Shown here piece by piece: positions 47,843-57,150 of a stretch of 64,000 nucleotides of DNA (the stretch's first letter is position 1; every line of letters starts with the position of its first letter). The translations under genes were made by a program, and so were the position numbers. Where the stretch lies: contig JALJPB010000012.1 in assembly GCA_022969175.1 (NCBI GenBank), forward strand, positions 1 to 64,000. The letters are read 5' to 3'. The DNA is from Colwellia sp. (lineage in GTDB: Bacteria; Pseudomonadota; Gammaproteobacteria; Enterobacterales; Alteromonadaceae). The notes under the pieces were generated by a model. The model had not been told where the DNA came from. It made no database searches and was given only the letters and a program-made list of their open reading frames with translations.

Positions 47843-48094
47843 TTAAACCGACACTTTATGTTTTTTTATCATACTAAACAGTCCATCTTTAAGGCGAAGT
47901 CTTCTCACCTTTAATTGATCAAGATAATCATCAGAGGTATTTTCAACACCTTGCTCAATTCGATTCACCTCATGGTCGACTTCATGATAATCCTTAAATA
48001 ATCGTGCAAAATGAGTATCGTTAATTTTTAAATCATGTATCTCGTCAGTGAACTCTGGAAATTCATGGTGTAGATCGTGTTTTTCAATTGACAT
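47843..48094 (-). CDS. YdcH-family (DUF465) small protein
   Basis: An 83-residue helical protein with the DUF465 signature: HEFPEFTDEIHDLKINDTHFARLFKDYHEVDHEVNRIE, then QLKVRRLRLKDGLFSMIKKH. The helices form a coiled-coil hairpin. The function of the family is unknown. It lies 67 bp downstream of the DksA-like gene, on the same strand. Confidence 0.9.
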   Translation of the reverse strand: MSIEKHDLHHEFPEFTDEIHDLKINDTHFARLFKDYHEVDHEVNRIEQGVENTSDDYLDQLKVRRLRLKDGLFSMIKKHKVSV

Positions 48095-48161
48095 AATTTG
48101 TCCTTGTTTTTCTTTTTAGTAAATTATTAGTACTTATTAAGTGGTTAAGTTTTTAAGCTTA

Positions 48162-48476
48162 CTATTGGGCGCATGAAATACAAGTATTTGCATAAGGTAA
48201 TGCTTTTAAACGCTCAGTTGCGATAGTTGCTGTGCATTTTATACAAACACCATATTCATCGTTTTCAATTTGTGTTAGCGCAGAATTTATTTGCCGTAAC
48301 TCTGACTTAGCTTCATGATGAATTTCATCAAGTACCTCATTATTTTCACTTTCTGTGGTTTGTTCTTCAAAATCAGCAGAGCGGCCTTTTTTAAAATCAC
48401 GCTCAATAGCGTCAATGCGAACCATCAATTGTGATTGCTTGTTTCTCAATGCGTTTTTAATATCGTTTACCGGCAT
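48162..48476 (-). CDS. DksA/TraR-type zinc-finger protein
   Basis: A 104-residue DksA/TraR C4-type protein. The zinc finger is formed by Cys78, Cys81, Cys99 and Cys102 (CIKC...CISC), after a helical hairpin at about 5-70. It is shorter than DksA (about 150) and lacks the DxxDxA coiled-coil-tip motif, so it is unlikely to replace DksA at RNA polymerase. Short relatives with a YdcH neighbour are found in marine bacteria. Confidence 0.88.
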   Translation of the reverse strand: MPVNDIKNALRNKQSQLMVRIDAIERDFKKGRSADFEEQTTESENNEVLDEIHHEAKSELRQINSALTQIENDEYGVCIKCTATIATERLKALPYANTCISCAQ

Positions 48477-48611
48477 TTCTATCTCCTTATAACTAATACA
48501 AATAAGTCTCTCTATATCTATTAACTTACTCCGTTAATAGAATTAATCTTTGATCTAAAACATGATTTATTTGACAACTAAATATAGTCAATCATAGCGA
48601 GTTCTCTTTTA

Positions 48612-48627
48612 TTAGACCAAAGTCGTA
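48612..48627. promoter_or_regulatory. Candidate CrbR-type inverted repeat (site C)
   Basis: TTAGAC-CAAA-GTCGTA, five of six pairing positions, 62 bp upstream of the outer edge of the perfect copy at 48689. The protein bound is inferred. Confidence 0.4.
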
Positions 48628-48688
48628 GTTGTTGATTTTATCCCCAAAGACCAATAAAAATGCAGCTAAGAAAACTTTATGACAGCCC

Positions 48689-48704
48689 TTAGACTTAGGT
48701 CTAA
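48689..48704. promoter_or_regulatory. Candidate CrbR-type inverted repeat (site B)
   Basis: TTAGAC-TTAG-GTCTAA is a perfect 6-bp inverted repeat with a 4-bp spacer. It lies about 117 bp upstream of the porin start codon. Confidence 0.55.
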
Positions 48705-48820
48705 TTACATCTTGTACTTTATTTATCTATGTTAGTAACCAAGTGGTAAAAAACAATAAAACACTGCCAAAAAAGTCAGCAGTATAAGGCTTTGGCTATT
48801 TCAATCATGGGGAAGATAAA

Positions 48821-49903
48821 ATGTTTAACAAAACTAAATTACTATTGGTCACTGGTTTATTAACCTTGGCTGGTACCGCCAACGCCGATTATGAATTTAA
48901 AATTTCAGATGAAGATACAATAACTTTTGGTGGCTACGTTAAAGTCGATACCAGATATGTAAGTGGTAATATTCAAGCGACTGATTACTGGTATGGTAGT
49001 GGAACTGTACTGGCTGAGGATGCTTCAAATTTCGGTATTGCTGTCAATGAATCACGATTAACGACAAAATACGTTCATGGTGATGTTACCGCATATATTG
49101 GTATGGATTTTTATGGCGGTGCAGTAAATGGTGGCGGTAATGAAGTCATCTCAAACTCATCGAATTTACGTTTACGACAAGCCTTCATAAAATATAAAGA
49201 CGTATTAGTAGGTCAAGCATGGACAACGTTTCAAAACACCAGTGCCTTAGCTGAGGCCGCAGATTTTGCAGGTCCTTTAGTTGCTTCTGCTTTCATTCGT
49301 CAAGGTCAAATTCGCTATACCATGGGCAATTTACAAGTATCCATTGAAAATCCAGAAACCTATGGTGGCAATAGACCTTCGGCAGGTGTACGTGATGATA
49401 ACGTACCTGACTTCATTGCTAAATATACTTTTAAAGGTGACTGGGGCAATGTTTCTGTTTCTGGTTTAGCTCGCCAATTACAATCATTAGAAGGAAATGC
49501 CGAATCTGCTTTTGGTTACGGTGTTGCTGGTCGTATTAACACGTTTGGCAAAGATGACTTTCGCTTCCAATTGCATGGCGGCAACGTAGGTCGCTATGTT
49601 GGCGTAACTGCATCTACAGATATGGTGGGTGAAGAAGTCGAAGACACCACCTCTATTATGTTCGCCTATCGCCACTTTTGGACTAAAGATCTGCGTAGCT
49701 CGGTATTTTATGGTAATACCACCACCGACTTAACCGATAGAGACCGCACACATTGGGGCGTAAATTTATTTAAGAACATCACTAAACATTTATCATATGG
49801 CATTGAAGTAGGTCAATTTGAAATGGCCAATGCTGATGATTTAAATGGTGGTGTTGGTGCTGATTCATTCTACGGTCAATTTTCTGTGAAATTCGCTATT
49901 TAA
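48821..49903 (+). CDS. DcaP-like outer-membrane porin
   Basis: A 360-residue outer-membrane barrel with a signal peptide (1-22, ending GTANA) and the strand FGGYVKVDTRYVSG typical of DcaP-family porins. LRLRQAFIKYKDVLVGQAWTTFQ is another family segment. The C-terminus YGQFSVKFAI has the aromatic/alternating pattern of a barrel end strand. DcaP porins pass small dicarboxylic and other organic acids; here the upstream motif links it to the actP locus. That link is inferred. Confidence 0.82.
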   Translation: MFNKTKLLLVTGLLTLAGTANADYEFKISDEDTITFGGYVKVDTRYVSGNIQATDYWYGSGTVLAEDASNFGIAVNESRLTTKYVHGDVTAYIGMDFYGGAVNGGGNEVISNSSNLRLRQAFIKYKDVLVGQAWTTFQNTSALAEAADFAGPLVASAFIRQGQIRYTMGNLQVSIENPETYGGNRPSAGVRDDNVPDFIAKYTFKGDWGNVSVSGLARQLQSLEGNAESAFGYGVAGRINTFGKDDFRFQLHGGNVGRYVGVTASTDMVGEEVEDTTSIMFAYRHFWTKDLRSSVFYGNTTTDLTDRDRTHWGVNLFKNITKHLSYGIEVGQFEMANADDLNGGVGADSFYGQFSVKFAI

Positions 49904-49945
49904 CTTTTTTACCTTACATCAGTTACCTCTGTTGAGGTTATTTTT

Positions 49946-49974
49946 GAGGGGAGCTTTTGCTTCCTCTTTTTATT
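49946..49974 (+). terminator. Terminator of the porin gene
   Basis: GAGGGGAGC...GCTTCCTC with a T5 tract lies 43 bp after the porin stop codon. A smaller hairpin CCTC-TGTT-GAGG precedes it. Confidence 0.65.
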
Positions 49975-49992
49975 AAACGGTTAATTTAAATT

Positions 49993-50020
49993 AAAAAAAA
50001 CCAGCTGCGCAAGCAGCTGG
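49993..50020 (-). terminator. Terminator of the putative Fur-regulated sRNA
   Basis: On the minus strand the 8-bp GC-rich stem CCAGCTGC/GCAGCTGG with a 4-nt loop is followed by eight Ts. It is 210 bp from the tex stop codon, and a promoter lies between. The TTAGCCAGC lead-in resembles that of the E. coli RyhB terminator. Confidence 0.85.
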
Positions 50021-50166
50021 CTAACCATCAAAAAGTTTCTCTTTAGTGTCGCTAGAAGAGAACATAACTCGCAACTTAGTTATTAAGCGTCCTGAGTCTT
50101 AATAGTTAAGTTGCGAATTACTATTATCACAATATTCTAGAGAGCAACCAGAGAAGTCGTGACAAC
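49993..50166 (-). ncRNA. Putative Fur-regulated small RNA (RyhB-like)
   Basis: A transcript of about 174 nt predicted on the minus strand between the porin and tex genes. It is bounded by a promoter overlapped by a Fur box (50172-50201) and by a strong intrinsic terminator (49993-50020). A long imperfect hairpin, TCGCAACTTA...TAAGTTGCGA (about 50069-50117), occupies the middle. Near the 5' end is CACGAC followed ten bases later by TTGCT and then TATT, a loose echo of the RyhB core. No open frame with a ribosome site is present. RyhB-type RNAs repress iron-using proteins under iron starvation. The identity is inferred. Confidence 0.65.
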
Positions 50167-50171
50167 AAGTA

Positions 50172-50201
50172 AATGATAATCATTCCTATTTAGATTGTCA
50201 A
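50172..50201 (-). promoter_or_regulatory. sigma-70 promoter overlapped by a Fur box
   Basis: Minus strand: -35 TTGACA (50201-50196), 17-bp spacer, -10 TATCAT (50178-50173). The palindrome AATGATAATCATT (plus strand 50172-50184) is the perfect 13-bp core of the Fur consensus and covers the -10 element, the classical position for Fur repression. Confidence 0.75.
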
Positions 50202-50228
50202 GCTTTAATTTATCTCAATACATAGCCT

Positions 50229-52628
50229 TTATTTCTTAAGCTTTGCAAATGCATTGGCAAAAGCATTACCCATAGCGGCATTACCTGAGTCTTTTGCTTT
50301 ATTAGTAGTTTTATTCGATTTTTTATGTGCTGGTTTAGTTTTATCATTCTTCTCACTAGCTACTTTAGCATTAGAGCTAGGGCTAGTCTTATTTTGGCTT
50401 CTAGGTGCTGGACTAGCATCGTCTAAACGCATCGTTAAGCTGATTCGTTTTCGCGCTGCGTCTACTTCAACAACTTTTACTTTGACAACATCACCGGCTT
50501 TTACAATTTCTCTAGGATCACTAACAAACTTGTTTGTTAGTGATGAGATATGTACTAAACCATCTTGATGAACACCAATATCAACAAAGGCACCAAAATT
50601 AGCGACATTGGAAATAACTCCTTCTAAAATCAAACCTACTGTTAAATCAGCAACCGTATTAATTCCCTCTTTAAAGGTAGCGGTTTTGAATTCAGGACGC
50701 GGATCGCGACTAGGTTTTTCTAATTCACTAATAATATCTTTGACCGTTAATTCACCAAAGCTAGTATTGTTAAGTTGATTGACAATTTCATTGCAATTAA
50801 TTTTATTTAGCTGCTCACTATTGCCAAGCAATGACTGGGTATCGAGGTTTAGTTGGGCAATAATAGCTTCGACCACAGGATAAGTTTCTGGATGAACACC
50901 AGATCGGTCTAAAGGATTTTTACCATCGATAATCCGTAAAAAACCTGCCGCTTGTTCAAAAGCTTTTGGCCCTAGTCGAGCGACTTTTTTTAATTCTTTT
51001 CGATCGTTAAAACGGCCATGTTCATCACGATAATTAACGACATTTTGTGCCATGGTTTTATTGAGCCCTGAAACTCGTGTTAACAAAGCAGCTGATGCGC
51101 TATTTAGATCTACACCCACGGCATTTACACAATCTTCGATGACATTATCAAGTGATTTGATTAATTGGCTCTGACTCACATCATGTTGATATTGGCCAAC
51201 ACCAATAGCTTTAGGATCAATTTTCACTAACTCCGCCAGTGGGTCTTGTAATCGACGAGCAATAGATACCGCACCTCTAATTGAAACATCTAAGTCAGGA
51301 AATTCATTGGCGGCAAATTCTGATGCTGAATAAACTGAGGCTCCAGCTTCACTGACAATAACTTTTGTTAACTTAATCGGCGTTTTATCTGGTGATTGTT
51401 CTGCAGACTTTGCTGCAAGAGCGACAATAACATCAGCAATAAGTTTGTCACTTTCTCTTGAGCCAGTGCCATTACCAATAGCGACTAATTCAACTTTATA
51501 TTGCTGAGATAAATTAACCAAAGTACGTACTGACTTCTCCCAATGATTTTGTGGAGCATGAGGAAAAATAGTTGCCGTTTGCAATAACTTGCCAGTACCA
51601 TCAACAATCGCTAATTTACAACCAGTACGCATACCAGGATCTAGCCCTAAGGTTGTTTTTGCGCCCGCTGGAGCCGCCATTAATAAATCACTTAAGTTAG
51701 TAGCAAATACTTTTATTGCTTCAACTTCGGCTTGCTCTCTGAGGTTACCTAATAAATCAGTTTCTAAAGATTGAGACAATTTAGCTTTCCAAGCACTACG
51801 AACGACTTTAGTTAAAAATTTAGCCCCTGCTTGTGAGCTTAATCGTAAATTATAATGTTCACTAATTATCTGCTCGGCACTTGAATAACCACTAGCTTCT
51901 TGCCCAGGATCAACATCAATAATTAACTTTAAAAAACCTTCGTTACGACCACGAAGCATCGCTAACATACGATGAGAAGGCACAGTTCTTAATTTTTCTG
52001 AGTGCTCAAAATAATCTTTAAACTTAACACCCTCTTGTTGCTTACCCTTAACCATTTTACTGGTGAGGTGAGCCTGTTTTAATAAATGTTTACGCAGTTT
52101 TTGTAATAAATTAGCGTCTTCAGCAAAACGCTCAATTAAAATGGCGAGTGCTCCTTCAAGTACTGATTTATCATCTTGGAAACCAGCGTCTTTATTAATA
52201 TAACTTTGTGCTTCATCCTCTGGCACTAATAACCAGTTCTGATAAAGCTTATTGGCCAATGGTTCTAAACCTGCTTCAATGGCAATTTGGCCTTTAGTTC
52301 TTCGTTTTGGCCGATAAGGCAGATATAAATCTTCTAATCGGGTTTTATTATCCGCTTGTTCAAGCTCTTTTTTTAAAGCCGGGGACAATTTACCCTGTTG
52401 TTCTATATTCGTTAAAATCAGTTGACGACGTTCGGTTAGCTCTCTTAAATAAGTCAAACGCTGAAACAGATGGCGTAAGTGATTATCATCTAAGCCCTTC
52501 GTTGCTTCTTTACGATAGCGCGCGATAAAAGGTACCGTAGCACCATCATCTAATAAGGTGATTGCCGAAGTTATCTGTGAAGTTTGTACTTTAAGTTCTT
52601 GAGCAATTTGCTCAGCGATTGAGATCAT
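50229..52628 (-). CDS. tex: Tex-family S1 RNA-binding transcription accessory protein
   Basis: A 799-residue Tex protein of typical length plus a basic C-terminal tail. It has the N-terminal helical region ([19 protein letters not shown]), the YqgF/RNase-H-like domain ([17 protein letters not shown]), a helix-hairpin-helix pair ([19 protein letters not shown]) and an S1 domain at about 650-725 ([25 protein letters not shown]). Tex binds nucleic acids and is linked to transcription/RNA homeostasis. The Lys/Ser-rich low-complexity tail after about 735 is common in Alteromonadales. Confidence 0.95.
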   Translation of the reverse strand: MISIAEQIAQELKVQTSQITSAITLLDDGATVPFIARYRKEATKGLDDNHLRHLFQRLTYLRELTERRQLILTNIEQQGKLSPALKKELEQADNKTRLEDLYLPYRPKRRTKGQIAIEAGLEPLANKLYQNWLLVPEDEAQSYINKDAGFQDDKSVLEGALAILIERFAEDANLLQKLRKHLLKQAHLTSKMVKGKQQEGVKFKDYFEHSEKLRTVPSHRMLAMLRGRNEGFLKLIIDVDPGQEASGYSSAEQIISEHYNLRLSSQAGAKFLTKVVRSAWKAKLSQSLETDLLGNLREQAEVEAIKVFATNLSDLLMAAPAGAKTTLGLDPGMRTGCKLAIVDGTGKLLQTATIFPHAPQNHWEKSVRTLVNLSQQYKVELVAIGNGTGSRESDKLIADVIVALAAKSAEQSPDKTPIKLTKVIVSEAGASVYSASEFAANEFPDLDVSIRGAVSIARRLQDPLAELVKIDPKAIGVGQYQHDVSQSQLIKSLDNVIEDCVNAVGVDLNSASAALLTRVSGLNKTMAQNVVNYRDEHGRFNDRKELKKVARLGPKAFEQAAGFLRIIDGKNPLDRSGVHPETYPVVEAIIAQLNLDTQSLLGNSEQLNKINCNEIVNQLNNTSFGELTVKDIISELEKPSRDPRPEFKTATFKEGINTVADLTVGLILEGVISNVANFGAFVDIGVHQDGLVHISSLTNKFVSDPREIVKAGDVVKVKVVEVDAARKRISLTMRLDDASPAPRSQNKTSPSSNAKVASEKNDKTKPAHKKSNKTTNKAKDSGNAAMGNAFANAFAKLKK

Positions 52629-52827
52629 TGAGTCGAAAATCCGTAGTTAATCATCTTGATATTAAACGCATTCTACCAGTAATTTTGATCAAGTGTAGCC
52701 TAAAAGTACAAGTTGCTGATCATCCTAATGAACTACAAAAAATAACAATTTTACCACAAGCTAAAACAATAATTTAAATCCATTTGTATAAAATAACACC
52801 AGATTTAAATAAATAGGTGACTTACAT

Positions 52828-53100
52828 ATGCAAAACTCTTTAAGCCAAGTAGTTCAACATCACCCAATTAGTAACGATCGAAGAAAGTCCCAGCCAGCTA
52901 GTATTGATGCTATGTGGGACGAGTTAACATTAGCCCAACAATTCTCTATCTCTAGTTTAGGACAATTTGGTTATACGCTGAGTTTTATTCGAAATGTTAA
53001 TTTAAAAGCTTTAGCTGTTTTACATTTAAACGATAAAACAGCGACCATTAATGAAGAAGGAGCGATAAACATTACTGCCGGGTTAGATCTTCGCCATTAG
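52828..53100 (+). CDS. Small conserved-looking hypothetical protein
   Basis: A 90-residue protein without signal or membrane segment. Its middle (IDAMWDELTLAQQFSISSLGQFGYTLSFIRN) is followed by a strand-turn-strand end (LAVLHLNDKTATINEEGAINITAGLDLRH). The start has a possible ribosome site AGGTGA. Balanced composition and sensible position between tex and greB make it likely real. I do not recognise the family. Confidence 0.65.
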   Translation: MQNSLSQVVQHHPISNDRRKSQPASIDAMWDELTLAQQFSISSLGQFGYTLSFIRNVNLKALAVLHLNDKTATINEEGAINITAGLDLRH

Positions 53101-53210
53101 GGCTTTAACCAAAGAAGAAACTTTGTAATCTGGATATAATGATTTTGTATCTCAGTAAATTTCCACATACAATGTAAATTAAGCAAGTTACCAACTAATT
53201 TACCTAAACA

Positions 53211-53684
53211 ATGAAAAAATCAAACTATATTACCCGTGCAGGTTGGGAACGACTTGACCAAGAATTAAAATTTCTTTGGAAAGATGAACGCCCTAAAATT
53301 ACCCGCTCGGTGTCTGAAGCGGCAGCACAAGGTGATCGAAGTGAAAATGCCGAATACATTTATGGTAAAAAACGGTTACGTGAAATAGACCGACGAGTGC
53401 GCTTTCTAATAAAACGTTTAGACGACTTAAATATTGTTTACCCTGAAAAGCAGCAAGAAGGTAAAGTTTTTTTTGGTGCTTGGGTCACATTAATTAATGA
53501 AGATGATCAAACAAAAGTTTATCGACTCGTTGGCCCTGACGAGTGGGATGTTAAGCAAGGAGATATTAGTATTGATTCTCCTATGGCCAGAGCGCTTTTA
53601 GGCAAACGAGTAGATGATGAAGTAGTAGTACAAACGCCTGAAGGTGAACGCGTTTTTGATGTGGTTTCAATTAGCTATTCTTAA
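53211..53684 (+). CDS. greB: Transcript cleavage factor GreB
   Basis: A 157-residue Gre factor. The N-terminal coiled coil with the acidic tip is in AAAQGDRSENAEYIYGKKRLREIDRRVRFL, where the catalytic D and E residues stimulate RNA polymerase hydrolysis of backtracked RNA. The C-terminal FKBP-like domain includes VTLINEDDQTKVYRLVGPDEW and SPMARALLGK. KKRLREIDRRVRFL favours GreB over GreA. Confidence 0.95.
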   Translation: MKKSNYITRAGWERLDQELKFLWKDERPKITRSVSEAAAQGDRSENAEYIYGKKRLREIDRRVRFLIKRLDDLNIVYPEKQQEGKVFFGAWVTLINEDDQTKVYRLVGPDEWDVKQGDISIDSPMARALLGKRVDDEVVVQTPEGERVFDVVSISYS

Positions 53685-53721
53685 TATTTAAAACCCGAGC
53701 TAAACAAGTACTCAACTAGGG

Positions 53722-55194
53722 CTAATAATCAAACTGTACGCCTATTCTAATATTCAACCCACGCTTCATTTCATTACCATCGAGAGTCACTGTGTCTAAG
53801 GTGGCTGCAAGGTCAATATTAATTAATTTCATCACGGTAACGCCAGCATTCAAGTAACCTAATTTTGTCCCCGCCATATTGCGACTCATGCCAAATCTTG
53901 CACTAGGCAACCACCAACTATCGGCGGCATAACCTGCGGTAAGGGTGAACCATTGGTACCTATCTCGCATAGGATCTTCAACTGGATTTGCATCGAACTC
54001 AGCGTGCAGGCTCCAATGTCTTTGAGCTGTATATATCCCCGCTTCTAATTTAATCTGGCGTTGCATGGTAAATTCTTTATGGTGATCAATTTTTCTCAAT
54101 ACGTCAACCGATTGAAAAGCGCTTTGATCAAGCTCTGGATATTTATAGGTGTGCTCTATTAAATTTGTGACTGATGCCCCTAACTGGTAATGGGGTGCAG
54201 CCCAAACCAAACCTAAGTCAACATCAAAACCATTTTTATAAATAAAATCAGCATTTTTAATATCTTCAAACAAAGCTTCAGAATCAGTAACTTCTCCTAT
54301 TCGAGCACTCACATTGGTTAAACCTACTCGATAGAAAGAAGGTTTAACTCCCCAATACAAAGCCCCTTCATTATGTTCCATTAATTTTTGACTGAATGAT
54401 AATGAGAACTGGCTAATTTTAGTCGCTTTAATTAATAAAAAGCTGTCGTTATCAATGGTAAATTTAATATTTTTATTTGCCGGATTATAAAATAAGGTTA
54501 TACCACCTGATAAATCTAGTTCTTGCATAGGATCATCCTCGGTAAAGTCAGGAATCGTTTGCAAGGCAGTTTTCGCTTGTTCGCTATCAAATTCAATATC
54601 CTCAAATATACCTACTGCTTTAGCATCTCCTTTAAAAGCTAATCCCATTAACAATGTGCCACCGTATAGGTTTTCGTTTAATACAAAGCTGGCATTACTG
54701 GTCGCTTCCGCTTTACCATAACCTTCAGCAGCGATAAGCGCGATAAGTGCGGCAACACTAACGGCCTTACCTTTAATGACATCAATTCTGTCTTCTAATT
54801 CAGGGTATTCTCTAAATAAATCTTGCCAAGTGTAATCTCTAATCGGTTGCTCTGGTAAGGGTGGCAATTCTGAATCATCGGGATCACTCGGCGGCCGGAA
54901 GTCATTGGCTAGTTCATCTAGTTTCTCAAAGAGCTCATCAAAATCGCCATATTCAAGACCTGCACCTATTTCAATTGCCCCGCCAGTCATAACATGTGGA
55001 TCTTTACGTTCAACAATTAATGCCGCTGCCGCAGGATTCCCTGCATTTGATAAAGATTTTTGAGAATAATTTAAACTGGCATTACGTGGTTGAATATCGG
55101 CTAAAGCAGACTTTATTGGCAAAATAAAAGCCATTGCCGCAATAATTAGTTGAAGATAATGAGGTAAGAAAAATTTATTTACTTTGTTTGTCAT
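53722..55194 (-). CDS. TraF-like (conjugal-transfer-named) outer-membrane protein
   Basis: A 490-residue exported protein of the PF13729-like 'TraF' family: signal peptide (to about residue 33, KSALA), then ARNASL...SLSNAGNPAAAAL. It ends in a beta-barrel (RGLNIRIGVQFDY). Despite the name, no conjugation gene is nearby; chromosomal members in Alteromonadales and Vibrio are FadL-like outer-membrane proteins of unknown function. It converges on greB with 37 bp between the stop codons. Confidence 0.72.
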   Translation of the reverse strand: MTNKVNKFFLPHYLQLIIAAMAFILPIKSALADIQPRNASLNYSQKSLSNAGNPAAAALIVERKDPHVMTGGAIEIGAGLEYGDFDELFEKLDELANDFRPPSDPDDSELPPLPEQPIRDYTWQDLFREYPELEDRIDVIKGKAVSVAALIALIAAEGYGKAEATSNASFVLNENLYGGTLLMGLAFKGDAKAVGIFEDIEFDSEQAKTALQTIPDFTEDDPMQELDLSGGITLFYNPANKNIKFTIDNDSFLLIKATKISQFSLSFSQKLMEHNEGALYWGVKPSFYRVGLTNVSARIGEVTDSEALFEDIKNADFIYKNGFDVDLGLVWAAPHYQLGASVTNLIEHTYKYPELDQSAFQSVDVLRKIDHHKEFTMQRQIKLEAGIYTAQRHWSLHAEFDANPVEDPMRDRYQWFTLTAGYAADSWWLPSARFGMSRNMAGTKLGYLNAGVTVMKLINIDLAATLDTVTLDGNEMKRGLNIRIGVQFDY

Positions 55195-55308
55195 TAATAT
55201 TTTTTCAAGATGATAGGTGATAATTTAGCCTATTATCTTGAAAAACTTACTTTGACACAAGACAAAGTAACCGATAGTTACAAATGGGTAAACTTCTGTA
55301 CTTAACCT

Positions 55309-55340
55309 TTCTTTATTTCTTTATTTCTTTATTTCTTTAT
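55309..55340. repeat. Four-copy octanucleotide tandem repeat
   Basis: (TTCTTTAT)x4 overlaps the stop codon and last codons of the cyclophilin gene. On the minus strand the repeat (ATAAAGAA) includes TAA in every frame within three copies. Confidence 0.9.
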
Positions 55341-56187
55341 TTAGCATTCGGCTACGCACTGAAATTTGGCAAACATCCAACACGGGGGGTGGTTTGTTAT
55401 AGAAAAACTCATTTTCCCTATTACGTCTCTTAACTAATCGTTTGGCAAAATTGTCACTCTCAGTATCTTCGACTTCAAGAATAATTTGTTGCTCTTTTGG
55501 TACTTCAGACATTAATTGCATGGCAATAATTTTTGTATGATCCCGACTATCTATCGCAACTTCGCCTTCAATGGTTGAGGTGCGCTTTATTGATTGAATA
55601 TGTTCCATACCATAAACAACTCGGCCAAATACCGTCATTAACCTATCTAAGTAACGGGGTGCTTGGCCAATAACAAAATAAAAATGGCTAGTAGCTGTAT
55701 CAGCTCCACTCTCGCGCGCCATCGCTAAAGTTCCCGGACAATGGGTTAACCAAGCTTTTTGTTCTTTAGCAGAATGAGCAATAGCAAAACCATTACTAAA
55801 CCCAGTTTGCTGGGCATACAAATCATTGCTTTGGACTTTAGTGAATAAAAAATCTTTGTTGGTTTGCCACTGATCTTCCACTTTCAGTATTGGCACTGAC
55901 TTATCTTTTTCACTGTCCTCTTTAGGTCCTGCTTGAGCAACAAAACCATCAATGACACGATAAAAGGTTGTTTCATCGTAGAAATGTTCACTTGTTAGTT
56001 GCTCAAATTGTGCAACATGTTTAGGCGAAAACTGTGGTGCTAATTCAATAACTACTTTACCTTGGGACAATGTCATTAAAATCGTATGTTTTGGGTCTAA
56101 TTTTCGCCAACTAATGTCTGTTGTATTGGCGGCACCACAAACATTTACTATTAGTAGGCTTGTCATCAATATTATTTTTTTCATCAT
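55321..56187 (-). CDS. Periplasmic cyclophilin-type peptidyl-prolyl isomerase
   Basis: A 288-residue cyclophilin with a signal peptide (1-19, ending VCGAA), so probably periplasmic. The catalytic domain (about 35-215) has FYDETTFYRVIDGFVAQAG, AMARESGADTATSHFYFVIG and FGRVVYGMEHIQSIKR. A C-terminal charged region (ESDNFAKRLVKRRNRENEFF) extends beyond the normal fold. The gene ends within an 8-bp repeat. Confidence 0.9.
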   Translation of the reverse strand: MMKKIILMTSLLIVNVCGAANTTDISWRKLDPKHTILMTLSQGKVVIELAPQFSPKHVAQFEQLTSEHFYDETTFYRVIDGFVAQAGPKEDSEKDKSVPILKVEDQWQTNKDFLFTKVQSNDLYAQQTGFSNGFAIAHSAKEQKAWLTHCPGTLAMARESGADTATSHFYFVIGQAPRYLDRLMTVFGRVVYGMEHIQSIKRTSTIEGEVAIDSRDHTKIIAMQLMSEVPKEQQIILEVEDTESDNFAKRLVKRRNRENEFFYNKPPPVLDVCQISVRSRMLNKEIKK

Positions 56188-56355
56188 TCCAATTAAAACC
56201 TATAGGTGATTTTTAAAGACAATTATTGCTGAATTATTGATGAAAATTCAACAAGTTTTCCGATAATATTAGCAAAGCTTGGAATAAACTAACTTGCCAT
56301 TAGCCAAAATTGCTATTATATGGCAAAAATATTGTTCGTTATTATGGGATTTACT

Positions 56356-57066
56356 GTGAATAAAAGCATTATCACCAATTTACTCGCGTTAATTTGTACT
56401 TTAGTTGGCCACTTTTTAAATCAACACTTAGTTTTCACTATTGGTTTATTTGCCCTTTCCGGTGCAATTACTAACTGGCTTGCTGTGCACATGTTATTTG
56501 AGAAAGTACCAGGATTATATGGTTCAGGGGTTATTCCTGCTCGTTTTGAAGATTTCAAATCAGCTATTCGCAGTTTAATGATGGAACAGTTTTTTACTAA
56601 AGAGAACATTGATCGTTTTCTGTCTGATAGTTCAGGCAAAGCTAGTACTTTAGATTTAGCTCCTGTTATTGCCAAAGTAGACTTAAGTCCAGCATTTGAT
56701 AGCCTAGTTGAAGTCATTGAAAATTCTTCTTTTGGCGGTATGTTAGCCATGGTTGGTGGTACTGAAGCTTTAACTCCACTAAAAGAACCTTTTATTGAAA
56801 AAATGAAAGTGACGGTAACTCAAATCACCCAAAGTGAAGAATTTACCGCAATGCTTCGTGATGAACTTGAACAACCAAATGTTATTGAAGGCATGCAAGA
56901 AAAAGTAAGTGACATTATAGAGAAGCGCCTCAATGAATTGACTCCAGAGCTTGTTAAAGAGATTATTCAAACGATGATCAGAAAACATCTTGGCTGGTTA
57001 GTTGTTTGGGGTGGTGTTTTTGGCGGCATTATCGGTTTAATTGCAGCTTTAACAAATAATTTTTAA
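56356..57066 (+). CDS. DUF445 membrane protein
   Basis: A DUF445 family protein of about 236 residues. The N-terminal membrane pair (NLLALICTLVGHFL and LVFTIGLFALSGAITNWLAVHMLFEK) and the C-terminal span (HLGWLVVWGGVFGGIIGLIAAL) enclose a helical region with the family motif GAITNWLAVHMLFEKVPGLYGSGVIPARF. A GTG at 56356, with GGGA seven bases before, is preferred over ATG 56344 or 56320. Its function is unknown. Confidence 0.8.
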   Translation: MNKSIITNLLALICTLVGHFLNQHLVFTIGLFALSGAITNWLAVHMLFEKVPGLYGSGVIPARFEDFKSAIRSLMMEQFFTKENIDRFLSDSSGKASTLDLAPVIAKVDLSPAFDSLVEVIENSSFGGMLAMVGGTEALTPLKEPFIEKMKVTVTQITQSEEFTAMLRDELEQPNVIEGMQEKVSDIIEKRLNELTPELVKEIIQTMIRKHLGWLVVWGGVFGGIIGLIAALTNNF

Positions 57067-57150
57067 TGCAAGCCATTGATTGATATACCGTGTGGTAACT
57101 AATATAACGTTAAAGTTACCACCTACAGTTTTTGTAATTGTGTCGATATC

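Larger units (their letters stand above)
48477..48820. promoter_or_regulatory. Control region of the porin gene
   Basis: 344 bp between divergent genes. It holds two TTAGAC-N4-GTCTAA-type sites (48612-48627 and 48689-48704) and a -10-like TATGTT at 48728, which would place the proximal site near -43, as for a class II activator. The porin ribosome site is GGGGAAGATAAA before ATG 48821. Confidence 0.5.

Noticed and set aside
53722-55194. Evidence for a conjugative element from the TraF-like protein
   Set aside because: No relaxase, type IV secretion or other transfer genes are nearby; chromosomal TraF-like proteins of this type are common in marine gammaproteobacteria.
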